Assembly: GCA_950097015.1 (NCBI GenBank)
Contig: CATNEN010000039.1
Coordinates: forward strand, 11,572,001-11,636,000
DNA from: Macrostomum hystrix
Lineage: Eukaryota; Platyhelminthes; Macrostomidae
Length of the DNA: 64,000 nucleotides
Reading direction: 5' to 3'
This document shows, piece by piece, positions 54,701-63,713 of the stretch. Position 1 is the stretch's first letter; each line of letters opens with the position of its first letter. The notes below the pieces were generated by a model. It saw only the letters and a list, made by a program, of their open reading frames with translations, made no database searches and was not told where the DNA came from. The translations under genes were made by a program, and so were the position numbers.

Positions 54701-57516
54701 CTTCTTTCAACTTCGGTGGCTATTTCCTCGAATTGGAATTGAAGTTTGCTTCTTGTTCAAGCCAAGAAAATTTACGTACTTTAAAATACGTCAGTGTCTG
54801 TGTGTGCGTGCGTGCGTGGAGCTTATCCGCAAATCCGCTTGTGGCACAGCAAAGTTTATTTCTGGGAATTAAATTTTGTGCATATTGGACAGTATAAATT
54901 TTAAACGCTGAAAGTTGCTTGTTGTCAGTTTGTTGTGTGCTGTAAAACAAAATAATATTTTTTCCATGACTATTTCTTGCGCGAAGGAGATGCCCAGAAG
55001 CTTTAGTTCAAGGCCATGGTACACGCGGCACTTAGATGTCGGATTGATCATTTCTATTAATAGCAACTACCAAGGTCACCCAGCACGTGACGCTTGCGTG
55101 ATTGCTAGGCGCCTATTTATAACTCAAGGCGTAATTCGTAAATTAGAATGGAGTCGAACAGCTTATGGCTCTCGCACCAAGGTCTTTGAGCTCATGGCGA
55201 CGTTGGAATGCAGCCGCAGAGAGAAGGCTTGGCGGCTTGTCGTGCAATTTACGGTCTTGAGGGCCAACCTACAAGGCACAGTGAGAGTGTACACTGCCTG
55301 ACGATGAGAAAGTCAGTGCAGGGCACACCTGTATGCATTTGTGTGCTCAAGAGTCAGCGAAATAGGTAGAATTGCCTCCTGAATGACTGCGGGTCTACTT
55401 ACACTAAAAGATGTGCCAAGGCATTACACAGGCTTTCTTAGATTGGTTGAACTGTTGATTCAGTTTTTTCATTAGGACATTGCATGTAGTCGTTTTCTAA
55501 ACAGCACAGACTTTGATAGATGGACATACTGGATACATATACTCGGTGCATATGCTTATGTCGATAGAAGAGCTTTTGGAGGCAGTGAGTTCATGATGAA
55601 GGCTCATCTTGAAGCTCAGTCTCGGCCCCGCCCCTCAGCCAGAGTTTCTCCCTTCATCCCCGGGAGCACGCAACCCCATGGCCCGAGTAAATGAAGCTTC
55701 ATCCTAAGATTCCATCTTCAAGAGATAGCCCTGTCTATATAGGGATGGGATTCTGTATAGAGATGAGGGCAAACTGGGAAAATTTATTCACTGAATCAGG
55801 ATCGATCGATTTTATAAATTTCCATTTCCATAGCGGAAGTAAATAACAGTAGATTTATAGTAGATTTAGCTCCCTCCAGTCCTTCATAAGTCACGTTAAA
55901 TTCTTGTGTTTTGCAACTTAAAAAATTAAATATTTTATGAAAATTAATATTGCAGCTACTCTACTATTCTGTAGTAGATGTTCTTTCGACTCCCATGAAA
56001 TTCTTCTGCTGCTTCTGTTGATTATATGGGATTTCGATCCTCAGTTAGCCATCAAATTGGGATGAAATCCAGAGCTAGGTCTAGTCCACTCACTACCATC
56101 TGCTCAGTTTTGTGTGGTTAGTCCACTAATTTGAGTTGCTCCGCTGAATTACAGACGTGTCGCCTGAAGATCTTGAGTAGAACTCAAGATCTGTTTTAGT
56201 ATCTGTTGTCGGAAGAGACAACTAAGAGACATCAAATTCGATCGATACCAAGCCTGGCCTCTTTTAGTCTACTTAGATTCCGAGGATTCTTGTTTTCAGT
56301 TAGCGGGGTAAATTGTACGCGAGGGATATGCAATCTTATAGCTAAAGAAGTGACAAAAAAACAAATTGACTTAAACTAACGACTAGCAAAGTATAAAATA
56401 TGATAAAAATGTGAAAAGAACTTTGTTTCAACTTTCTAATCAGAAATTTTCTTATAGAAGCGAATAAGATCATCTATCCAACCGATAGCCATAGTGAGTG
56501 GCAGAGCGGTCTAGTTTGCCTCTCGCACCAATGTCCCTGAGCTCGATTCCGCGGCGAGGCAACATTCATTTATGGGCGCAGCCGCGGAAAGAAGGCTTGG
56601 GGGGCTTGTCGTGCAATTTACGACCTTGAGGACCAGCTTTCAAGTAACTGTGTGAGTGTACACTGTCGGGCGATGAGAAAGTCAGTGCAGATGTACACAC
56701 CTGTCTGCTGCCCTCAAAATGATGCGCAATTGTCCACATCCCTCCTGAAAATAAATATTAGTATCCAATAGATAGCACGGCCCTTGCAATTACCGGGGGC
56801 AGAAAGAGGTGCTGCACTATCAGGCAGGTAACTAGAGCCAGAGACTGCCGGAAATGTGGTCTCGCCTCGCGCAGGTCGCTCATGCAGCCCATGCATAGTG
56901 CTAGGACGCAGGCTACCAGGCCGATGGACCATTCGAAGGCTCTGTCGATCATGCGCGCCTTACGCAATGCCACAATGTCGATTTCGCCACCGCCGAGTGG
57001 CAGGCTAGCTGTGCGCCATTCCGCCCCGCCCGAGCCGGGTGGAGCTGTCGATACCAATTCGGCCCACTTGCTGATGTTATAAGCCAACAGGCTGATGAAG
57101 ATTTTTGCTCGGCCGACATTGTTAGCTTCGACAAACAGCTGCGCTGACCCGTCAGGCTGGGCGAATGGGAACTTTCGAAAAGTGCACGCGTCGCCAACTT
57201 CGCAAACTCGTCGATGGCTCGCCGGAGGCGGCTGACGCTCGCGACGATTAGCCGCTGTGACGGCGGCAATCTGTGCGTTTGACATTGCGGCTAGCACGGC
57301 CACAGTCCAGCCGGACTGGGCAAAGGAGTCACAGCAGCTGCAGTTGATGCCAAGCGGCTGGTAGGTGCCGACTATTTGGGCATCGATGAATGCCGGGCTG
57401 ACGCTTACCTCACAGCTGGCGGCCGTCATGTTGACGAGACCGGCCAAGCCATCCAATGCGGAAGTGGCGGCGGTCGTAAGGGCCAGGATCGACAGCAGAA
57501 ACAGCAGAGCCACCAT
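36098..57516 (-). CDS. SLC10-type transporter (sodium/bile acid symporter family), complete, 525 aa
   Basis: Three exons join in frame: 57516-56794 (241 codons, phase 0), 54137-53966 (172 nt, phase 1) and 36780-36098 (683 nt with stop), total 1578 nt. Signal peptide MVALLFLLSILALTTAA precedes a Cys-rich extracellular domain of ~180 residues. The SLC10 transmembrane core follows: IGLVACVLALCMGCMSDL (TM1 with the GC motif), LVAIATMPGGGMAHLTVFLM (counterpart of CCPGGxxSN), GFCLGGLASFIVKL and RKTLAAETACC. The last replaces the usual FETGxQN sodium-site motif. An N-terminal extracellular domain suits the SLC10A3/A5-like branch. Family members carry bile acids or steroid sulfates with sodium; the substrate here is unknown. 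Intron 2 is 17 kb and hosts other genes on the opposite strand. Confidence 0.88.
36815..37372 (-). mobile_element. tRNA-derived SINE copy 4, interrupted twice
   Basis: Head TGGCAGAGCGGTCAAACG at the right end and tail with TTATTATCATTATT at the left. Two inserts break it: ~162 bp at 36866-37027 between ACACT repeats, and a 55-bp palindromic insert at 37166-37220 between TTGGCCC repeats. Confidence 0.85.
37608..37735. repeat. 14-bp minisatellite (copy 1)
   Basis: Units of TACACCTGGCTATG with one TTAGG variant. Confidence 0.95.
37808..38700. repeat. 20-bp minisatellite (copy 1), ~45 units
   Basis: Strict 20-bp units CACTACAATACTGCACCCAT with CCCCT, TTCAA and CTACA variants. A ~360-bp block of variants appears twice (about 37880-38240 and 38240-38600). 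Confidence 0.96.
38820..39045. repeat. 16-bp minisatellite (copy 1)
   Basis: About 14 units of AGGAAATCAGAGACTT. Confidence 0.95.
39359..39842 (+). CDS. Small alanine-rich protein, partial 5' end, unrecognised
   Basis: Exon 39359-39673 (possible acceptor CAATTGTAG|TT) encodes LEDLLSGSEHSIVTVDGCQH, an A9-10 run (GCA repeats) and a tail QEAIISQMRQLIGDANAISS. Donor GATGA|GTGAGT is phase 2. Exon 39806-39842 (CTCTTCCAG|GC) restores phase and ends EPARSSKNKIGN and stop. First in-frame Met is at 39456 (MEFIAANCQ), but the frame is open further upstream, so the start may lie in another exon. No domain recognised. It lies on the plus strand inside SLC10 intron 2. Confidence 0.5.
39866..40170 (-). mobile_element. 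tRNA-derived SINE copy 5 (head truncated)
   Basis: Tail CTGCGGGTCTAGTGTCACAA, body and B-box AGTTCGATTCC present. The A-box part is lost. Confidence 0.85.
40555..41235. repeat. ~31-bp minisatellite
   Basis: About 22 units of TTTTCCCGCAGGAGCTTTTC+CCACAACAACG. Subtypes (AACAACG, AACTAGG, TCGTGCGAGCATT) recur in blocks. Open frames on both strands are artefacts. Confidence 0.95.
41570..42345 (+). mobile_element. LINE retrotransposon fragment, copy 1 (RT core retained)
   Basis: Encodes an RT domain: FHLVFFDLKSAFDMVHH (A motif), GVRQGCHLSPLLVSLYIDPL (B motif) and LLYCDGLVIFGEDL at the catalytic C motif, where the second Asp of YxDD is Gly. Sequence jumps from MKVKPT to a 3' end shared with copy 2 (CAATAATTAAAAGAATAATA), so the region 3' of RT is deleted. 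5'-truncated. Confidence 0.88.
42350..43477. other. Non-coding stretch upstream of receptor gene
   Basis: AT-rich. Open frames at 43197-43490 lack support. Probably promoter/5' region of the receptor gene. Confidence 0.5.
43478..46136 (+). CDS. Discoidin-Ig-Ig-FN3-TM cell-surface receptor
   Basis: Exons: 43478-43778, 43848-44062, 44137-44233, 44334-44567, 45040-45273, 45329-~45510 (3' end unresolved), ~45639-45964 and 46032-46136 (stop). Signal peptide MLLLILALQVSMATA. An F5/8-type (fucolectin-like) domain spans exons 1-3 (GGFHWFAVKLSGSV, IEIWTSSSSSQLF, RRCGLTVSKRARI, RYLLLRRNITV). Two Ig-like domains follow, each on its own 234-nt phase-1 exon (FSVSCLLHC..HSGDYRCRFGS; FAVRCELHC..HSGNYSCSLGS). 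An FN3-like domain (PPDPPSSLSIKF..) is split by a minisatellite intron. The transmembrane helix is FTIAVSAIIVFVVVSVVCAA, with a short tail. All inter-domain introns are phase 1. It sits within SLC10 intron 2 on the other strand. Confidence 0.8.
45535..45608. repeat. 17-bp minisatellite inside receptor gene
   Basis: Four units of GGCTACTTGGCTACAAT, the same unit as the large array 600 bp downstream. Confidence 0.85.
46215..47195. repeat. 17-bp minisatellite, ~57 units
   Basis: Units GGCTACTTGGCTACAAT with GGCTTCAGT and GGATACAGT variants. Left part (to 46850) mixes three variants in repeating order; right part is nearly homogeneous. Confidence 0.95.
47257..47395 (+). other. Possible alternative 3' exon of the receptor with a TxYxxI motif
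   Basis: Acceptor CTCTGATTTCAG|AA opens a frame NERSESECCYLIVSIPATAA..DSCTDYIEIVAV to a stop near 47409. TDYIEI fits the TxYxx(V/I) form of a tyrosine-based switch motif. Joining it requires phase 1 from a preceding exon, whereas the known last exon ends in TAG next to GTGAGT. Connection unproven. Confidence 0.35.
47410..48060. other. Non-coding stretch
   Basis: No supported gene; AT-rich. Confidence 0.55.
48188..48430. repeat. 14-bp minisatellite (copy 2)
   Basis: About 17 units of TACACCTGGCTATG, roughly twice as many as copy 1. Confidence 0.95.
48512..49058. repeat. 20-bp minisatellite (copy 2)
   Basis: About 27 units of CACTACAATACTGCACCCAT. Confidence 0.95.
49063..49700. repeat. 16-bp minisatellite (copy 2)
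   Basis: About 39 units of AGGAAATCAGAGACTT, with ATTT and TTAG variants. Confidence 0.95.
50034..50430 (-). pseudogene. SLC16 (monocarboxylate transporter)-like exon with nonsense codon
   Basis: Minus-strand frame reads GPVTSVLIDRYGCRSVTIAG, LISGLGFVLTF, GLLTGLGLGLAFMPAVVAVC, then TAA at 50205-50203. In the same frame it continues YFLERRALATGLTMSGSGVG, WQGGFLIIGGMILNLCVCGA and a stop. The order and the YFxxRRALAxG block are typical of SLC16 TM3-TM6. The TAA falls just before the conserved YF. A single exon with no partner exons found nearby suggests a captured, decayed fragment. Confidence 0.85.
50745..51365 (-). mobile_element. Ty3/Gypsy integrase C-terminal remnant
   Basis: Minus strand. 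51360-~51190 reads WEELIAPALLAYRSSVHRGT and GYTPYYMLYAKEMGLPVDI, the end of a Gypsy integrase catalytic domain. After a frameshift near 51180 it continues RLAEAHSHVRQ, QRKQKIIYDSRVRGPNIDVG and NYWKGPATVVEKISDV, the C-terminal linker and GPY/F-like module. No LTR found. Confidence 0.85.
51395..53480 (+). mobile_element. LINE retrotransposon, copy 2 (RT core deleted)
   Basis: Carries a segment upstream of RT (SLNRLLEESVPKSGG; PNPKIFTDTTVSTQEIDKAV). It then jumps within KKTKEEKG straight to NLLYCDDLVIFGEDLTELQK, removing RT motifs A and B. The C-terminal region follows (SIVLYASEAWGAFVSWKLG; KLGRLPLLYSIQKRSLQCW) and a 3' tail AATAATAATAAAAATAATAA. Several frameshifts. The end matches that of copy 1 at 42270-42330. 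Confidence 0.85.
53668..53885 (-). mobile_element. tRNA-derived SINE copy 6 (short)
   Basis: Head TGGCAGAGGGGTCTAACG (minus strand) and B-box GCTCGATTCC with a shortened body. It abuts exon 2 of the SLC10 gene (53966) in the downstream intron. Confidence 0.8.
53966..54137 (-). CDS. SLC10-type transporter exon 2
   Basis: 172 nt. Acceptor CGCTGCAG|ATT, donor TTTGG|GTGAGG. It encodes IALGLYKLFGITDDMGFGLV, then the PGGGMAH loop and DRNLSAAVSLLNALINL, matching SLC10 TM3-TM4 and the start of TM5. Confidence 0.88.
54240..55135. other. SLC10 intron 1, no further feature
   Basis: A GT/CG-rich run TGTCTGTGTGTGCGTGCGTG lies near 54795. No gene seen. Confidence 0.55.
55145..55450 (+). mobile_element. 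tRNA-derived SINE copy 7 (degenerate)
   Basis: Body GAGAGTGTACACTGCCTGAC and tail TGACTGCGGGTCTACTTACA recognisable; A- and B-boxes decayed. Confidence 0.8.
55451..56485. other. SLC10 intron 1, no feature
   Basis: No repeat array or coding frame supported. Confidence 0.55.
56492..56712 (+). mobile_element. tRNA-derived SINE copy 8 (3'-truncated)
   Basis: Head GTGAGTGGCAGAGCGGTCTA, B-box GCTCGATTCC, body to GCAGATGTACACACCTGTCT. The tail is missing. Ends ~80 bp from SLC10 exon 1. Confidence 0.87.
56794..57516 (-). CDS. SLC10-type transporter exon 1
   Basis: 241 codons from ATG at 57516. Signal peptide, Cys-rich ectodomain (INCSCCDS, RRVCEVGDACTF), N-glycosylation sites such as NIS and NMT, and TM1-TM2. 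Donor CCCCCG|GTAATT, phase 0. Confidence 0.85.
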
Positions 57517-58110
57517 TTTGCTGCAGTTTATTGATATTCAGCAGCAGCAGAGACCAAATTCTCGCAAAGCATTCGCTAGGTCTGTTCTATTAAAAGAAGA
57601 AGATAAAAAGAAGTTAAATAATTATTCTTTCATTCCCGTCTAGTTTAGCTGGCTTGACTGGAAGAATCTGCACCGATTTGCCTATTGTTGAGGCTGGTTT
57701 TGGACTGAGTGAGAGAATAGAAGAAAGCAGAGAGAGAAAGAAATAGAAGACTAGCACGCCTTTGCCAGTCACCGGATTGGCCGTCGACCAACCCCTCCTC
57801 CCCCGCCAGACGCTGCGTGTGTGCTTGCTCCGCTCGCAAAAAAGCCTTTTCGCCTCGCCATTTGGACGCGCCCTAAAACCCTAAAACTGCTTCTCTAGCC
57901 TTCCTAGATTTCTACCTCCCTCAAAATGTCTTCCCAAAGCTTATCCAGTTGTGCAGCCACCTACTGTGCAGTTCAGTGTAGCAGATGGGCATTAAATGCA
58001 ATCTCTGTTCATATTTTTTATTGCAATTCAATGGATTCTGCTTTAGATTTTCTTTATAGTACAAAAGGGGCTCTATAGAAAGACAGCAAGGCCAAAGTGT
58101 ACTGCTGTTC
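57517..58110. promoter_or_regulatory. 5' flank of SLC10-type gene
   Basis: Contains the 5' UTR/promoter on the minus strand. No clear TATA element seen; nothing else supported. Confidence 0.35.
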
Positions 58111-58121
58111 AAGGCTTTCAT

Positions 58122-58147
58122 TGTGTGTGTGTGTGTGTGTGTGTGTG
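58122..58147. repeat. (GT)n microsatellite
   Basis: Thirteen GT units directly before the 21-bp array. Confidence 0.95.
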
Positions 58148-58154
58148 CATACGT

Positions 58155-59835
58155 CTCATATTTTTAGATTCTGTGTGAATATCTGTAGATTCTGTGTGAA
58201 CATCTGTAGATTCTGTGTGAATATCTGAAGATTCTGTGTGAATATCTGTAGATTCTGTATGAATATCTGTAGATTCTGTGTGAACATCTGTAGATTCTGT
58301 GTGAATATCTGTAGATTCTGTGTGAATATCTGTAGATTCTGTGTGAATATCTGTAGATTCTGTGTGAATATCTGTAGATTCTGTTGAATATCTGTAGATT
58401 CTGTGTGAATATCTGTAGATTCTGTGTGAATATCTGTAGATTCTGTGTGAATATCTGTAGATTCTGTGTGAATATCTGTACATTCTGTGTGAATATCTGT
58501 AGATTCTGTGTGAATATCTGTAGATTCTGTGTGAATATCTGTAGATTCTGTTTGAATATCTGAAGATTCTGTGTGAATATCTGTAGATTCTGTGTCAATA
58601 TCTGTAGATTCTGTGTGAATATCTGTAGATTCTGTGTGAATATCTGTAGATTCTGTGTGAATATCTGTACATTCTGTGTGAATATCTGTAGATTCTGTGT
58701 GAATATCTGTAGATTCTGTGTGAATATCTGTAGATTCTGTTTGAATATCTGAAGATTCTGTGTGAATACATGTAGATTCTGTGTGAATATCTGTAGATTC
58801 TGTGTGAATATCTGTAGATTCTGTGTGAATATCTGTAGATTCTGTGTGAATATCTGTAGATTCTGTGTGAATATCTGTAGATTCTGTGTGAATATCTGTA
58901 GATTCTGTGTGAATATCTGTAGATTCTGTGTGAATATCTGTAGATTCTGTGTGAATATCTGTAGATTCTGTGTGAATATCTGTAGATTCTGTGTGAATAT
59001 CTGTAGATTCTATGTGAATATCTGTAGATTCTGTGTGAATATCTGTAGATTATGTGTGAATATCTGTAGATTCTATACATGTGAATATCTGTAGATTCTG
59101 TTGAATATCTGTAGATTCTGTGTGAATATCTGTAGATTCTGTGTGAATATCTGTAGATTCTGTGTGAATATCTGTAGATTCTGTGTGAATATCTGTAGAT
59201 TCTGTGTGAGTATCTGTAGATTCTGTGTGAGTATTGTGAGTATCTGAAGATTCTGTGTGAATATCTGAAGATTCTGTGTGAATATCTGTAGATTCTGTGT
59301 GAATATCTGAAGATTCTGTGTGAGTAACTGAAGATTCTGTGTGATTATCTGAAGATTCTGTGTGAGTAACTGAAGATTCTGTGTGAATATCTGAAGATTC
59401 TGTGTGAGTAACTGAAGATTCTGTGTGAATATCTGTAGATTCTGTGTGAGTATCTGAAGATTCTGTGTGAATATCTGAAGATTCTGTGTGAGTATCTGTA
59501 GATTCTGTGTGAGTATCTGAAGATTCTGTGTGAGTATCTGTAGATTCTGTGTGAGTATCTGAAGATTCTGTGTGAGTAACTGAAGATTCTGTGTGAGTAA
59601 CTGAAGATTCTGTGTGAGTAACTGAAGATTCTGTGTGAGTAACTGAAGATTCTGTGTGAGTAACTGAAGATTCTGTGTGAGTATCTGCAGATTCTGTGTG
59701 AATATCTGAAGATTCTGTGTGAGTATCTGAAGATTCTGTGTGAGTATCTGAAGATTCTGTGTGAGTAACTGAAGATTCTGTGTGAGTAACTGAAGATTCT
59801 GTGTGAGTATCTGAAGATTCTGTGTGAAAGTCTTT
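58155..59835. repeat. 21-bp minisatellite, ~80 units
   Basis: Unit AGATTCTGTGTGAATATCTG+T. From ~59220 rightward units change to GAGTAACTGA and GAGTATCTGA variants, so the array has an older, more diverse right side. Occasional 1-bp loss (CTGTTGAA) breaks the frame. Confidence 0.96.
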
Positions 59836-59839
59836 AGAT

Positions 59840-61160
59840 CTAGAGGTCGAATTTCATACTTTTTTTGCTCCTAGAAGACGGAAAACGAGTCTTATAACCA
59901 TTTTACTAGTTATCCTTACCTTATCCGGAATACAGCGAGGTTCCCACAATGACCAGTTCGGAATATCCGACCATACTCGCTGCGGTAGACAGTAATGGCC
60001 TTGGCTTTAAATTAGATTCCTTTTTCGAGTATCGTTGCACTTCGCAGTGTAAAGCCTCCACAAGCTGCTATTGAGATAAGGCAGCTTGGACACACACAAA
60101 AAAATCTATATGTATACCATTCACTTATATTCACTGGGGACCATTGACTGACGGCCGGATCTGAACTTGCAGCACTCCTTTCTCTCTCCCCAATATTAGG
60201 CAGTGCAGTTCAGGCAGTCCACCTTTCCCCTCGTGGGCCCAAGTGCCTCATGCTTTTCCCTGCGAAACTCACCTCCGCCACACATCCTCATCCCCATTGC
60301 ATTTGCCTATTTGCCTAGTCTATAGCCGTGGGCCATTGGATCCCTTACTTAGTCTATAGCGGACAGGCTGCGAGGCCTAAATGCTGGCTTTGACTTTTTT
60401 GGGAACTGGCTTGATGAAGCCTATATTGGGGAGTGGAGTGTGAAAAGGACTAAATTTAGACTTGGTCTGAACTGACACAGGAGGCTGCGGCTGGGGCAGC
60501 TGGGCGAGTAACTGCCTGCAAAGAAGATATTCTTTCCTGTCGTTACTTAATTTATGTAGTTATGATTGGGAGTGGGATGAAAAGAACACTGTCGTCATAG
60601 CTTGTACTTTTATGCCTGTCGAATCCATAAGACAAGACTATACCCATTTCCCCTCAGTTTCAAATTTCCTTTCGATCAACTATAAGAAAAAGTTCACACA
60701 GCTATGAATTGGGTAGCATCAAGTGGGATACAACGACAACAGTAAACAACAACAACAACAACTGACTGCCTGCCCCGAATTGACTCCGCACCGCTGTCGC
60801 CTCTGTGGCCCAAGACTAGCGGCTATTTTCGACAGTTGCATCGATGTGCTGGAAGTCCTTGGGAAGGCGGGCATCCATTGATGCCCGGAGCAATGGGTCT
60901 TGACCCGCTCTCGTCCGAAGTAGAAGAAGAAGAAGAGGTCCCGGTGCTGTACAGCAGGACGGTCTTGACCGCCGCCGCCTGAAACAGCGCCGCCCTCTGG
61001 TGATCAGGTGGGACCTCGGACTAGGAAGGACCGCCCTCACAGAACGAAAGGCTGCCCACGCTGCTAATTTTCGTGGACGTCCGGCGGGATAGAAAATTAA
61101 AGTGGATGTAACCACAGACTGAATTCACAGTACACAGTACTCAGCCTATGGATTGCTAAT
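59840..61160. other. Non-coding stretch
   Basis: No supported gene. The frame at 60816-61115 (minus) is Arg-rich and GC-rich but has no recognisable domain. Confidence 0.5.
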
Positions 61161-61171
61161 GAATGATATTT

Positions 61172-61458
61172 GCAGGAGGGCTGCGGGCAATTGCACAGAC
61201 CCACAGCAGCCAGCGAGGAGACAATTCTGCCCTTTTCGCTCTCTCTCTCTCACACACACACACAGATACTGTACGCAGGCACACACTCACACAGGTGTGT
61301 ACATCTGCCCTGACTTTCTCATCGTCTGGCAGTGTACACTTTCAAAGTGCCTAGGAGGTTGGCCCTCAATGGCGTAAAAAGCCCCCAAGCCTTTCCACTG
61401 CTGCGTCCCAAGTTAATATGTCCTCGCAGCGGAATCGAGCTCAGGGACCTTGCCACAG
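61172..61458 (-). mobile_element. tRNA-derived SINE copy 9
   Basis: Tail CAGGAGGGCTGCGGGCAATT at left, body, and B-box GCTCGATTCC at right. A-box lost. Confidence 0.83.
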
Positions 61459-62100
61459 CCTCCCAGCCTATGGATGCCCCTATCGATAGTTGCAGCTGTC
61501 ACTATAGCTGCACGTTTTTCTAACTGGTCAAGGTTGGATTCCTAGTTCTGTTCGATTCCATTTGAATATTAGTTTCTCAGACACAGGGCAATTAGTGTCA
61601 ACGCGGAGTCAATTTTCTTCGGCCATCCTTCTTCGTGGCCAGTAGCTTGCTTTGAAGTTGATTACTTTAATCAGCAGCTTGCCTTTTTCTCAAAGACAAA
61701 CAGAGCTGGTAAGAAAGAGATTTGGCCAAAACAAGCCGGCGCTCTCAAAAATGGACAGAGACTGACGCCGGTTCAAGACGCGCGCTGATGTCCCAAGGCG
61801 GTCGTGCTCAAACCAGACTCAGAGAGGACGTTTCTCTTCAGGCTTTTGGAGGCGGTTGGGGATTAGAGGAGTAGATTTATTTCTGGCCAATGTAGGTAAA
61901 GCGTAATCCCAGGGGAATTAGACTCGGGCCATGGCATGGCACGCGATGGAGAACGGAAATACATTATCGTTAGCTGGTTAAAAAGAAGATTGAAGCTTGT
62001 GCTTGAGTCTGTCTTCAATACAGAAGAAGATACGCAACTGTCAGAAGCGAATCGTCAAATGTGCTTCCAGTTGAAAGCAGGGAATTGTAGACTGATAAGA
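61459..62100. other. Non-coding stretch
   Basis: No supported gene or array. Confidence 0.5.
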
Positions 62101-62208
62101 AATAATAATAACTGCAGGAGGGCTGCGGGCAATGGCACATCATTTGGTGTCACTTGACCCTCAGCCAGCGAGGAGGCAATTCTGACTCCTGAGCACACAC
62201 TGTTAAAT
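62100..62208 (-). mobile_element. tRNA-derived SINE copy 10 (tail only)
   Basis: AATAATAATAACTGCAGGAG and the CACATCATTTGGTGTCACTT block to TGAGCACACAC. 5'-truncated on the element, as retroposed copies often are. Confidence 0.83.
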
Positions 62209-62507
62209 ACGAGCTAGGTACCAGCATCAGCTGGGGTAATTGATGGTGGGTGTGGCGTCCCCCCTGTCCATGGACTGAACAGCCCTACAACAGCTGTACT
62301 GCGCATTCAGATCTGCTCAATATCAATTATTATTATTAAGTTAAAGTAAAAAAAGTTAAATTAGATTAATAAAATTATCTTTCACATTTGTTATATTATA
62401 TTTTTATTTATTATTTACCAAACAATACAAACAGATAATGCAACTTTGTTTGAACCATATATTTACTACTAGAGTTTGTCATTCTGACAAGTAGTCATCG
62501 ACGCGCA

Positions 62508-63678
62508 TTATATCCGGTCTCCACTGGAAATGCTAGAACTCGAACTGCTATTGTCTTCGCCGAAGCGGCAGGCAAAATAATTCAGTAGGCCATAATATGT
62601 TCCGGTGGCTAGCAGGGTCGCCAGACGGCAATAACTAGTCAGGTAAAGGTAGGTGGCGGCCTTTGGTGTACACTGGCCGCACTGATAAGAGAATTGTAGC
62701 CTAGGAAAGGCTGAGCAGGTGTGTGCTAAGCTAAATAGCATTACAATTGTTGCCATGCTGCTGTGCACCACTGTATTGCCAGTCGCTAGCCATTGCGTCA
62801 GCACCACGCTTAGGCAGAACAGGCAGCCAGTGACGCCGCTAACTAGCACGGACATGCCGGCTGATGGATTTGAGCACAGCCATTCCTGATTCATACTCGT
62901 CATATTAAATCCTGTTGAATCGAGTTTTAAGGTGTCCATCATTATGAAATATATGGTCAGGATTGCGTTGCTAGTTCGAAAAAATTGAGAACTTTAGGAA
63001 TGTTACATGTAGTTTTTTACAAGGGTTTTCTCGAGACCTGGTCGATGAATAGATTATTTTCCTTCCCTCCCGTTTTTATTACCCTATTTTGTTATGGTCA
63101 ATCTTCCATTTCATCTCAATGAACAATGTACATCCCACGGGCAGGCGGGACCGTACAACAATCCTACGTCGGCTGACGTTCATGACATCACGTCACGTGA
63201 CTGAACTACTGAACGTACAGAGAGGGACCACAATGAGACTCCAATCATCAGCGCACTTTGATCTTAAAATGACAACTCTTACCAGTGGCAATGTCGGCCA
63301 CGCCCAGAGACAAATCGGCGACGGCCACAAAGCAGGCGATGATGCCAAGGAAATTATTCATCGCCTGAAAGATCCGCAAGCTGGAGATTGGAACTCCCGA
63401 CACTCGACGTGGAGGTGTCTGGATCAACTCGCCAAGATCCACGCTGAGCTCGAGTTGATTCGCATTTGAAGCGACTGCGGCATGACCGGACATCGGGACA
63501 GCCTGGACCGCTTCGATGAACTGGGCATTAGCGCTTCTGCTTCGCTGCTGCTGCTGCAAATTCTGCTCCTTGCTAGGCAATAAAAAATTACTAGCCGAAG
63601 CTTGACGGCGTCGCGACTGCGTGACACACGCTTGTCCAAGTAGAGGCTGATTGACGACTAAATCTGAGGCTGTTATCA

Positions 63679-63713
<35 letters not shown>

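Noticed and set aside
60816-61115. Arg-rich minus-strand frame
   Set aside because: No start context, splice sites or recognisable motif; likely chance in GC-rich sequence.
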